Assembly (NCBI GenBank): GCA_035556715.1
Contig: DATMER010000095.1
Span: 1-64,000 of the forward strand
Direction of reading: 5' to 3'
DNA length: 64,000 nucleotides
Source: DATMER01 sp035556715
GTDB taxonomy: Bacteria; Acidobacteriota; Thermoanaerobaculia; Multivoradales; UBA5704
The notes below the pieces were generated by a model. The model saw nothing but the letters and a program-made list of their open reading frames with translations. It made no database searches and had not been told where the DNA came from. The stretch's first letter is position 1; each line of letters opens with the position of its first letter. A program made the translations under genes and the position numbers. Positions 17,326 to 24,493 of this stretch are shown piece after piece.

Positions 17326-17801
17326 TCTGCTACCTGGATTCCAGCGCCCTCGTCAAGCGGTATGTCCTCGAACCTGGCACGGCGGAGGTCGAGCGGCTCA
17401 TATCCGAAGCTGACGCGGTGGGGACCGCATGGATCAGCCTCGTCGAGGTCGTCGCCGCCCTGACCAAGGCGGTCCGGCTCGGCGCATTGGCATCCGAAGA
17501 GGGAGACTCCGCCATCCGGTCGTTCGAGGGAGACTGGCCGGACCTCGTCCGGCTTCAGGTCACCGAGCTCCTGGTCGGCGTTGCCGCCGGGCTTGCCCGG
17601 AAACGCGGACTTCGAGGTTACGACGCAGTCCAGCTTGCGGCAGCGACCCTCTGGCAGGACAACCTGGAGACTTCGGTCACCGTCGTTACCTTTGACCGTC
17701 AGCTCTGGGCAGCAGCCCGGCAAGAGGGGATGATCGTCCGTCCCGAAGGACTCGTGTCAAACTCGGACACGAACGCAGAAAGATCGGACTCAACCTCGTA
17801 G
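17322..17801 (+). CDS. vapC: VapC-family PIN-domain ribonuclease toxin
   Basis: A 159-residue PIN nuclease. The acidic residues of the active site are present: CYLDSSALVKRY (Asp6), ISLVEVVAALT (Glu near 42), LRGYDAVQLAAA (Asp near 100) and TFDRQLWAAA. Start is TTG 17322, overlapping the antitoxin stop. The last about 15 residues (SDTNAERSDSTS) look unstructured. Expected to cleave RNA when freed from the upstream Phd-type antitoxin. Confidence 0.92.
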   Translation: MICYLDSSALVKRYVLEPGTAEVERLISEADAVGTAWISLVEVVAALTKAVRLGALASEEGDSAIRSFEGDWPDLVRLQVTELLVGVAAGLARKRGLRGYDAVQLAAATLWQDNLETSVTVVTFDRQLWAAARQEGMIVRPEGLVSNSDTNAERSDSTS

Positions 17802-17833
17802 ACAGCGGACCCGAATTCGAGGTAAAGGTCTTT

Positions 17834-19039
17834 TCAACGCAGTCGGCGCGCCACGATGTCCCCGTCGTGGAAGCCCTGTGTGAAGGCCGCCCATGCCACG
17901 GCGCCGCCGCCCGGGCCGAACGCGATCGCGGGATGCCCCGGATTGGCGTCGCGGCGCAGGTTGACCCGCCGCGCGCCGCTCGTGACCGCCCCGGCGGCGC
18001 TCACCCGGCGCAGGAGGAGCTCGGTGCGGGTCGTCCAGACCACCGCGAAGCCCTCTGCCGTGGCCGCCGCCTCGGGCTCCCCGAAACCGGCCTCGGTCGT
18101 GGCGAGGGAGAAGGAAGGTCCGAGGAACCCGCCCGAGGCGTCGAGCACCCGGCCCAGGATCTGCTCGGAGGCGCCCGAGTCGAGCCATGCGACGAGCACC
18201 GCGCCGTCCTCGCGTACCGCGAGGGAGGGGTAGCGCTGCGGCCAGCCGGTCGTCTCCTCCTCGTTGACCTGCAGCTCGTCCGCGAGCGGCAGGCCGTTGA
18301 GGTCGAAGCGCCGGAACAGGATCTCGCCGAAATATCCTTCGCCCATCTGGGCCGTCCAGGTGCAGACGAGCTCCCGGCCCTGGCTCACGGCGCACTTCGG
18401 GTGCCTCTCGTCCGCCAGCGACGGGTCCGAGTTCAGGGTGACCCGGCCTCCGACGAGGACACCATCGCGGGTGAAGCGGCGGCCGTGGAGGTCGCGCGAC
18501 GGAAAGTCTCCGTCCTCCCAGTAGGTGAAGCCGTCCTCAAGGGCCCAGGCCACGAAGAAGCCGCCGTCGGGGAGGATGGCCACGGCCGCCGGCTCGTCCG
18601 CGCTCCTTTGGGCAGCGAAACCGACGAGGCGCGGCTGGCCGACCGCCCTGCCGTCGACGGTGAAGCGGGAGGCGTAGACCTCGACGGGCTTGCCGCCGCC
18701 CCGAACCCGGTTCCAGACGACGACGAAGGATCCGTCCGGGCGCACGGCCACGGCCGGAGTGGACTGCTGCCGGTCGCCCAGGCGGCTCACCCGGAATTCC
18801 CCCCCGCGCGGCTTGCCGTTGGCGCCGTAGCGACGCACCCAGACCCGCCCTGCCGTCTCGTCCGCCCACACCACCACGAAGCTGCCATCGGTCGCGACTC
18901 CGACATCCGGGGTCATCTGCCGGCCGGCCAGGGTCTGGTTGACGGACAGCTCGCGGCCGATGGGGCTCTGGGCGGCGAGCGGGGCGGTCAATGTCACAAG
19001 GAGCGCCAGGGCAAGCGAACGGGCAAGGGGTAGTCTCAC
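17834..19039 (-). CDS. Secreted repeat protein, probable beta-propeller
   Basis: A 401-residue exported protein. The signal peptide is VRLPLARSLALALLVTLTAP followed by LAAQ. The mature part repeats a roughly 50-residue unit centred on the pattern AVAVRPDGSFVVVW / GVATDGSFVVVWAD / AILPDGGFFVAWA / AVREDGAVLVAWL / ATAEGFAVVWTT. These strands would pack as propeller blades. Start GTG 19039 has GAGGAGC upstream; the long upstream open frame is discarded because it enters the queG coding strand. No catalytic motif is seen. Confidence 0.75.
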   Translation of the reverse strand: MRLPLARSLALALLVTLTAPLAAQSPIGRELSVNQTLAGRQMTPDVGVATDGSFVVVWADETAGRVWVRRYGANGKPRGGEFRVSRLGDRQQSTPAVAVRPDGSFVVVWNRVRGGGKPVEVYASRFTVDGRAVGQPRLVGFAAQRSADEPAAVAILPDGGFFVAWALEDGFTYWEDGDFPSRDLHGRRFTRDGVLVGGRVTLNSDPSLADERHPKCAVSQGRELVCTWTAQMGEGYFGEILFRRFDLNGLPLADELQVNEEETTGWPQRYPSLAVREDGAVLVAWLDSGASEQILGRVLDASGGFLGPSFSLATTEAGFGEPEAAATAEGFAVVWTTRTELLLRRVSAAGAVTSGARRVNLRRDANPGHPAIAFGPGGGAVAWAAFTQGFHDGDIVARRLR

Positions 19040-19097
19040 AAGTGCTCCTCTGGACGTATACGGGCTGCGCTCGGAAAGCGTCGGCACCCGGACCTGC

Positions 19098-20240
19098 CTA
19101 TTGTACCGTCTCCGCCAGAACCGCCCGGATCTCCTCGCGCACTCCCTGGTCCTCCTCCCTCTCCCAGGCCTCCTGCAGAGCCTGCCGCGCCTCGGGCGTG
19201 TCGATCCTCCCCAGGGCCCAGGCGGCGTGGGTACGGACGACCGGCTCCCCCTCCGCCAGGGCCGCAGCAAGAGGAGCGGTGTAGCGTGGGTGGCGGCGGT
19301 TGCCCATGGCCACGGCCGCGTTCCGCTGGAGCCCTTCCAGCTTCGCCCGTTTCATGGGGCTCCCCCGGAAGCGCTCCACGTACTCGTCCCGCGGAAGCCG
19401 GAGCAGCCCGGCCAGGTCGAGCTCCCGCCGTCCCTCGGGCAGCCGCAGCTCGGGGTGGTCCGAGCCCTCCGGGACCGTGTTCCAGGGACAGACCTCCTGG
19501 CAGATGTCGCAGCCGAAGACCCAGTCCCCCACCATCTCCCGGGCCTCCGGCGGGAAGCTCCCCCGGTGCTCGATGGTCCAGTAGCTGATGCAGCGGTTGC
19601 TGTCGAGGCGGTAGGGCTCGGCGAGGGCGCCAGTCGGGCAGGCCTCCAAGCAGCGGGTGCAGCTCCCGCAGAGATCGGCGAGAGGGATGTCCGGAGCCAG
19701 GTCAAGAGAGAGGAACAGCTCGCCCAGCAGGAACCAGGAGCCCGCCTCGGGATGGAGCAGGTTCGTGTTCTTGCCCACGGCTCCGAGCCCGGCCCGGGCC
19801 GCGAGCTCCCGCTCCAGGACCGGCCCGGTATCTATATAGCGCCGCGAGACGGTGCCCGGGAACGCCGCAGCGATCCGGTCCTCCAGCGCCTTCAGGCGCT
19901 CCCCCATGACGTCGTGATAGTCCCGCCCCCGGGCATAACGGGCGACCCGGGGCCAGAGGTCGTCCTCCGGCTCGGGCTCGCCTTCGAGAGGGTGGTACTG
20001 AAGGGCGACGCAGAGAGCGCTCCGCGCTCCGGGCACGGCCCGGGCCGGCTCCAGCCGGGCCTCCACCCGCTTCTCGAACCACCCCATCCCCGCCTGGTCC
20101 CCTCGGGCCAGCCAGCGCACGAACGCCTCCCCATGGGCGGAAGGTTCCAGCCCCGCCACCCCGGCGCGGTCGAACCCGGCTTCCAGGGCCCAGGACTTGA
20201 GGAGGTCGGCGGTGGCAAGTGGGTCCATGGCAGGCATCAT
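19098..20240 (-). CDS. queG: Epoxyqueuosine reductase
   Basis: Cobalamin-dependent reductase that converts epoxyqueuosine to queuosine in tRNA. The 380-residue protein contains the QueG core DYHDVMGERLKALEDRI and RRYIDTGPVLERELAARAGL then GAVGKNTNLL, two 4Fe-4S clusters (CGSCTRCLEACPTGAL and CDICQEVCPWN), and C-terminal HEAT-like repeats (THAAWALGRIDTPEARQAL). ATG 20240 has GAGG 8 bases upstream; a second ATG at 20228 is possible. The gene is divergent from the methyltransferase at 20283, with 42 bp between. Confidence 0.96.
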   Translation of the reverse strand: MMPAMDPLATADLLKSWALEAGFDRAGVAGLEPSAHGEAFVRWLARGDQAGMGWFEKRVEARLEPARAVPGARSALCVALQYHPLEGEPEPEDDLWPRVARYARGRDYHDVMGERLKALEDRIAAAFPGTVSRRYIDTGPVLERELAARAGLGAVGKNTNLLHPEAGSWFLLGELFLSLDLAPDIPLADLCGSCTRCLEACPTGALAEPYRLDSNRCISYWTIEHRGSFPPEAREMVGDWVFGCDICQEVCPWNTVPEGSDHPELRLPEGRRELDLAGLLRLPRDEYVERFRGSPMKRAKLEGLQRNAAVAMGNRRHPRYTAPLAAALAEGEPVVRTHAAWALGRIDTPEARQALQEAWEREEDQGVREEIRAVLAETVQ

Positions 20241-20268
20241 AACGGGCGGCCTCACCCGCCCCTTCCCA

Positions 20269-20274
20269 TAAGAT
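20269..20274 (+). promoter_or_regulatory. -10 element for a probable leaderless methyltransferase mRNA
   Basis: TAAGAT ends 8 bp before the ATG at 20283. There is no Shine-Dalgarno sequence, so transcription would begin at or beside the start codon. No good -35 is seen. Confidence 0.4.
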
Positions 20275-20282
20275 ACCCGCCC

Positions 20283-21221
20283 ATGCCCCCCACCGCCCCC
20301 ACCCGGACTGACCTCCTCACTCGCGTGGCCGAGGTCGGCCGCGACGACATCCGCGCGGTGCTGGAGGACTGCCTGAACGGCGAGGCGTCTCCCCCGGTCA
20401 GCCTCGCCCGGCTGCTCCTCGGGATGGACCGGATCGAGGAGGTCGAGGACCTCTTCGAGTCGCTCCTGGAGGGGGGCGAGCCCGGGGACGATCCCCTGTC
20501 CGGGATGGTCCGGCTGCTGCGCGAGAACCGGGCCGGGTGCGAGGATGCGACCGTCATCCTCCACGATCATCCGGACATCGACGGCCCGCGGCTGCACATG
20601 GACAGGGCCATCTCGCAGTACCGGCGGTTCTTCGACCGCGCCGTGGCCCTCAGCGAGGAGGCCAGCGTCGCCGCCTACAGCCTGGGCGATCCCGCCCTCC
20701 TCGACGCCTATACCCGCGAGATCCTGGAGCTGCTCGACGCCTGGCGAGTCCTCGGACTGGAGCGCAGCGCCCTGGAGATCGGCTGCGGGATCGGCCGCAT
20801 CCAGGTCGCCCTCGCTCCCCGGGTCTGCGAGACCCACGGGATCGACATCTCCCCGAAGATGATCGAGGCCGCCCGCCGCCGGTGCGCCGGACTGCCCAAC
20901 GTCCATCTCTCCCTCTGCCCGGGGACCGACCTCTTCGACTTCCCCGACGCCAGCTTCGACCTCGTTCTCGCCGTGGACTCCTTCCCCTACATCTACCAGG
21001 GGGGAGGGGACCTGGTCTCCTTCCATTTCCTGGAGATCGCGCGCGTCCTGCGCCCAGGCGGGGACTTCGTGCTCCTCAACTACTCCTACCGCGCCAGCCG
21101 CCAGGCAGATCGCCGCGAGGTCGAGCACCTCTGCCGGGTCTTCGGCTTCGACCTCCCCGTGAACGGCGGCCAGCCGCTCCGTCTCTGGGACTGCGAGGCC
21201 TACCACCTGCGACGGCGCTGA
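20283..21221 (+). CDS. SAM-dependent methyltransferase
   Basis: A 312-residue protein. The N-terminal about 160 residues are helical and not recognised. The Rossmann methyltransferase follows: ALEIGCGIGRIQVALAPRV (motif I), GIDISPKMIEAARRRC, DFPDASFDLVLAVDSFPYIY and RVLRPGGDFVLLNYSY. The ATG is chosen because it is the first in frame and lies 8 bp after a -10-like TAAGAT. The substrate is unknown; the gene is not in an obvious operon. The odd N-terminal part could be substrate recognition. Confidence 0.85.
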   Translation: MPPTAPTRTDLLTRVAEVGRDDIRAVLEDCLNGEASPPVSLARLLLGMDRIEEVEDLFESLLEGGEPGDDPLSGMVRLLRENRAGCEDATVILHDHPDIDGPRLHMDRAISQYRRFFDRAVALSEEASVAAYSLGDPALLDAYTREILELLDAWRVLGLERSALEIGCGIGRIQVALAPRVCETHGIDISPKMIEAARRRCAGLPNVHLSLCPGTDLFDFPDASFDLVLAVDSFPYIYQGGGDLVSFHFLEIARVLRPGGDFVLLNYSYRASRQADRREVEHLCRVFGFDLPVNGGQPLRLWDCEAYHLRRR

Positions 21222-21282
21222 GATAGACTCCCCGCCCGCGCCGGGGCGCTGGCAGGAGCGACCTTTCACCTAAGGAGGGAAC

Positions 21283-21762
21283 ATGGCCGATATGCCTGAA
21301 TGGATTCAGGAGGGCGAGACCGCGCCCGACTTCACTCTCAAGGCCGACGACGGCAAGGACGTCCGGCTCTCCGATTTCCGCGGCAAGCCGGTCGTCCTCT
21401 ACTTCTACCCCAAGGACGACACTCCGGGCTGCACCAAGGAGGCCTGCGCCTTCCGCGACCGCCGGGCCGACATCCAGGACCGGGGGGCCGTGGTCCTCGG
21501 CGTGTCGCCGGACGACGTGGCCAGCCACGTCAAGTTCCGCGACAAGTTCAGCCTCAACTTCCCCCTCCTCGCCGACACCGGCCACCAAGTGGCCGAGCAG
21601 TACGGCGCCTGGCGCGAGAAGACCTTCATGGGCCGCAAGCACATGGGCGTCGAGCGCTCCACCTTCCTGATCGACCGCGAGGGCAAGGTGGCGAAGGCCT
21701 GGCACAAGGTGAGCGTTGACGGCCACGACGAGCAGGTGCTGGAGGCGCTGGGGCAGGTCTGA
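21283..21762 (+). CDS. bcp: Thioredoxin-dependent peroxiredoxin (BCP family)
   Basis: A 159-residue peroxidase that reduces H2O2 and organic peroxides. The active site is DDTPGCTKEACAFRD with peroxidatic Cys46 and a second Cys at 51, the BCP pattern. GDTAPDF-type start reads GETAPDFTLKADDGKDVRLS. ATG 21283 has a strong AAGGAGGGAAC ribosome site. Downstream the EamA transporter starts inside its stop codon. Confidence 0.96.
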   Translation: MADMPEWIQEGETAPDFTLKADDGKDVRLSDFRGKPVVLYFYPKDDTPGCTKEACAFRDRRADIQDRGAVVLGVSPDDVASHVKFRDKFSLNFPLLADTGHQVAEQYGAWREKTFMGRKHMGVERSTFLIDREGKVAKAWHKVSVDGHDEQVLEALGQV

Positions 21763-22616
21763 CCCACCGCCGCATCCTCCCCCGCCTGGCCCTGCTCGGC
21801 GCCACCGCCATCTGGGGGACCAGCTTCGTGGTCGTCCAGAAGGCCCTGGACGAGATCCCAGTCTTCCACCTGATCGCGTACCGGTTTGTCCTCGCCACGC
21901 TGCTCCTGCTGCCGCTGGCGCGAGGAGGGTGGACTCCCCAGGTCCGCCGGGACGGGGCCGTCATCGGCGTCGTCGTCTTCCTCGGGTTCGTCCTCCAGAC
22001 CGGGGGCCTGCTCTGGACGACGCCGTCGCGCTCGGCCTTCCTCACCGGGCTGTCGGTGGTGCTCGTGCCGGTCCTGGGGCTGTTCATGGGCCGGCCGCTG
22101 CGCTGGGGTCCGGCCGCGGGCTCGCTCCTCGCCCTGGCGGGGCTCTGGGTCCTGTTCCAGCCGGGCTCCTCCGGCGGCGGGTTCAACCGCGGGGATGCCC
22201 TCACCGTGGCCTGCGCGGTGGTCTTCGCCGTCTTCGTCCTGCTCCTGGAGAGGGCCACGCGGCGCAACCCCATCGGCCCGCTCGCCGTCACCCAGTTCGG
22301 GGTCGTGGCGGTCCTGGCCCTGCCGTCGCTCGTTCTCGATCCGCCCTCGGCGCGGGAGCTGACCGGCTACCCCCTCTTCGCCGTCCTGGTGACGGGGGTC
22401 CTGGCCACGGCCGCGGCCTTCGTGGCCCAGCTCTACGCCCAGCGCCACCTCTCCGCCATAGAGACCGGGGTCATCCTGACCCTGGAGCCGGTGATCGCCG
22501 CGGCCTTTTCAGTCCTCCTCGGGGTCGAGCCGTGGACAGCGGCCCTGGCGGTCGGCGGCCTCCTCGTGGTTGCGGCGATGCTCGTCACGGAGCTGGGCCA
22601 AAGGCTGGAGGAATAG
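21759..22616 (+). CDS. EamA/DMT-family transporter, probable CTG start
   Basis: A ten-helix drug/metabolite-family permease of about 285 residues. The first helix LALLGATAIWGTSFVVVQKA is diagnostic for EamA but lies upstream of the first conventional in-frame start (GTG 21828), which would cut it in half. The only candidate start codon before the upstream in-frame stop is CTG, at 21759 or 21786. CTG 21759 overlaps the bcp stop as CTGA, mimicking the ATGA/GTGA couplings elsewhere here, so I use it. The second EamA repeat includes AVTQFGVVAVLALPSLVL and TGVILTLEPVIAAAFSVLLG. Confidence 0.83.
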   Translation: MTHRRILPRLALLGATAIWGTSFVVVQKALDEIPVFHLIAYRFVLATLLLLPLARGGWTPQVRRDGAVIGVVVFLGFVLQTGGLLWTTPSRSAFLTGLSVVLVPVLGLFMGRPLRWGPAAGSLLALAGLWVLFQPGSSGGGFNRGDALTVACAVVFAVFVLLLERATRRNPIGPLAVTQFGVVAVLALPSLVLDPPSARELTGYPLFAVLVTGVLATAAAFVAQLYAQRHLSAIETGVILTLEPVIAAAFSVLLGVEPWTAALAVGGLLVVAAMLVTELGQRLEE

Positions 22617-22624
22617 CAGAGTTG

Positions 22625-23335
22625 TCAATCACCACTCTTCCGCAATTGAATGACGCTCCTTGCAGGGCTCGCTTGAAACTCCTGTCGCCGACCTTCTGCA
22701 AGCAATATTGCGATGACAATCACCAAGAATGACACTATGCTGACCCCGACACCCAGGATATGGATCCTCAACTTCGCGTGGTACAGGTTGTCTTGAGTCG
22801 CTGTCATGGCAACATACCACCTCCACGGCGGTAGATCTAAAAGCTCATATGCGAGTAATTTCTCATTACCGTCCAGCCGCCAGGTATAGCTACTGATGAA
22901 ACCCTGCCCCATTGCATTCGAGCGCATCTCGGAGAAAAACTCCTCTGCGCGCACATTCTCAATTCCTCTACTCCTCAGCTCCTCCAGATTAGGATGGACA
23001 AGAATCTGGCCGTCCATGTCGACACAGGCAACGTAGAGGTCCTCCGAGTACGATGGATTCAACTTGCTATCATAGAGTCGCTCATGCAAATCATCGACCG
23101 CCTTTCGTACTTGGACCTCATCATCCAGCCACCTGAAATCTTGAAGCAACCGATGAGTACTCCTGATCACAGAGACGGCATCTCTTAACTTGACCTCCAA
23201 GTGCATCTTTGCGGTCTCTTCAACCGCTCTAAGCGAGTTCCAGTAATGGGCAAAGTTGAAAGCCTGTACAAACAGAAGGACCCCGATAAAGGATCGCCTC
23301 GTCGTATTCCTCCAGAATTCTTCAAGCAATCTCAT
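22625..23335 (-). CDS. Cache-type sensor membrane protein lacking an output domain
   Basis: A 236-residue membrane protein. One helix lies at residues 14-30 (FIGVLLFVQAFNFAHYW). An extracytoplasmic domain of about 150 residues has Cache features (LYVACVDMDGQILVHPNLEE, GQGFISSYTWRLDGNEKLLA, PPWRWYVAMTATQDNL). A second helix, HILGVGVSIVSFLVIVIAIL, is followed by only about 25 residues, with no HAMP, kinase or methyl-accepting part. Base composition is much less G+C-rich than the flanks. The start overlaps the upstream binding-protein gene as ATGA. It may be the sensor half of a split receptor. Confidence 0.75.
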   Translation of the reverse strand: MRLLEEFWRNTTRRSFIGVLLFVQAFNFAHYWNSLRAVEETAKMHLEVKLRDAVSVIRSTHRLLQDFRWLDDEVQVRKAVDDLHERLYDSKLNPSYSEDLYVACVDMDGQILVHPNLEELRSRGIENVRAEEFFSEMRSNAMGQGFISSYTWRLDGNEKLLAYELLDLPPWRWYVAMTATQDNLYHAKLRIHILGVGVSIVSFLVIVIAILLAEGRRQEFQASPARSVIQLRKSGD

Positions 23336-24483
23336 TCTCTGTCACCACGACTCTTCGGCGTGTTGAGAATCAAATCCGGGTCTAGCCGCATCTCTGAATA
23401 GCGCAGGTCCACCTCGCGCAACCGCCTGAAAGGTATCTGCCGGTCAATGCCTATTGCTCGCGCACGAGCGATGTTTATGAAGGTCTTCTTAGGGACCCTG
23501 TCGTAGATTGGTATATCCCCTGGCAGCTTCTCTCCCTTCAGGATCACAGACGCGATGAGGCCAGCATAGTATCCTTGTAATTCCATATCAGCAAAGGCGC
23601 CGCAGAGCATCCCATCCTCTCCCATGATCTGAGTAAATCCAATGTCGGGCTTGCGGTTATTCTTCAGAAACCAGCGCACAACCGTGCGGTGGTCAGCGTT
23701 CAGCGCCCAAGGCAGGTATAGGATGACTGCATCTACAGACGGGTCTTCGTTCGCCTTGATCACATGGCTCTGCAAGTCTGTAAATTCCCTTACCACGACA
23801 AAGTGCTTCGAACTGATTCGAATTCCTGCAGCCAAAGCCCCTTGCAGCAACTGCTCCCGGGTAACCTGAGACGACAGTTCCGGATCAGTGTAGATGCGAA
23901 GGTCGCGCGCCTCGCCAACGATTTCCTTGAATAGACGAAATCCCGCTTCAAACGGTATTCGCTCGAGGACCCCTGTCATGTTGTTTCCTGAAATCTCTCG
24001 CTTAGTGATGTCAACGGATCTATCGAAAATTCCATAATCGTTCGGGTCACCGTTTATACCCGCAAATACCACGGGTATTTGTCTGTTCTTTAAAAAGGGT
24101 CCTACATATTTCAGCGCGGCATCATCGAAAATCATAACAAGCTTCGGTCGTAGATTCAGCACGTCATCGGCAACGTTCTTGCTACTTTGTACTCTCTCGC
24201 GCTCGGTCAGATCATTCCAAACCTGTGACTTGGCATCCATGTAGGCCTGCCTGATCCGTACTGGAATCGATTCTGCTGCGAACGCACGCCGCAAGCCCCG
24301 AATCTCGAGATCAGTGACCCAGAATTCTTCTTTATAGCTGTGAATGACTACTATCTCGTTCGGAGGGTCTTCGAGCTGTACGAAGGTAACCGCCCCCGCT
24401 GCCAGTGCTAGAACACAAGCGAAAAACAATAGAACTGTAATCTTCGTCATCCAAGGCTGCCAATATAAGCGCTTCTTCGCCAC
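23332..24483 (-). CDS. Membrane-anchored ABC-type substrate-binding domain protein
   Basis: A 383-residue protein with an N-terminal anchor (ITVLLFFACVLALAAGAVTF) and a periplasmic two-lobe domain like the PF04392 ABC_sub_bind family. Supporting segments are IVVIHSYKEEFWVTDLE, LRPKLVMIFDDAALKYV, IPVVFAGINGDPNDYGIF and FADMELQGYYAGLIASVILK. GTG 24483 follows AAAGGAATTCA, 10 bp after the ileS stop. No permease or ATPase gene is near, so it is more likely a sensory ligand-binding subunit acting with the coupled Cache protein than a transporter part. Composition matches the low-G+C block. Confidence 0.74.
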   Translation of the reverse strand: MAKKRLYWQPWMTKITVLLFFACVLALAAGAVTFVQLEDPPNEIVVIHSYKEEFWVTDLEIRGLRRAFAAESIPVRIRQAYMDAKSQVWNDLTERERVQSSKNVADDVLNLRPKLVMIFDDAALKYVGPFLKNRQIPVVFAGINGDPNDYGIFDRSVDITKREISGNNMTGVLERIPFEAGFRLFKEIVGEARDLRIYTDPELSSQVTREQLLQGALAAGIRISSKHFVVVREFTDLQSHVIKANEDPSVDAVILYLPWALNADHRTVVRWFLKNNRKPDIGFTQIMGEDGMLCGAFADMELQGYYAGLIASVILKGEKLPGDIPIYDRVPKKTFINIARARAIGIDRQIPFRRLREVDLRYSEMRLDPDLILNTPKSRGDRE

Positions 24484-24493
24484 TGAATTCCTT

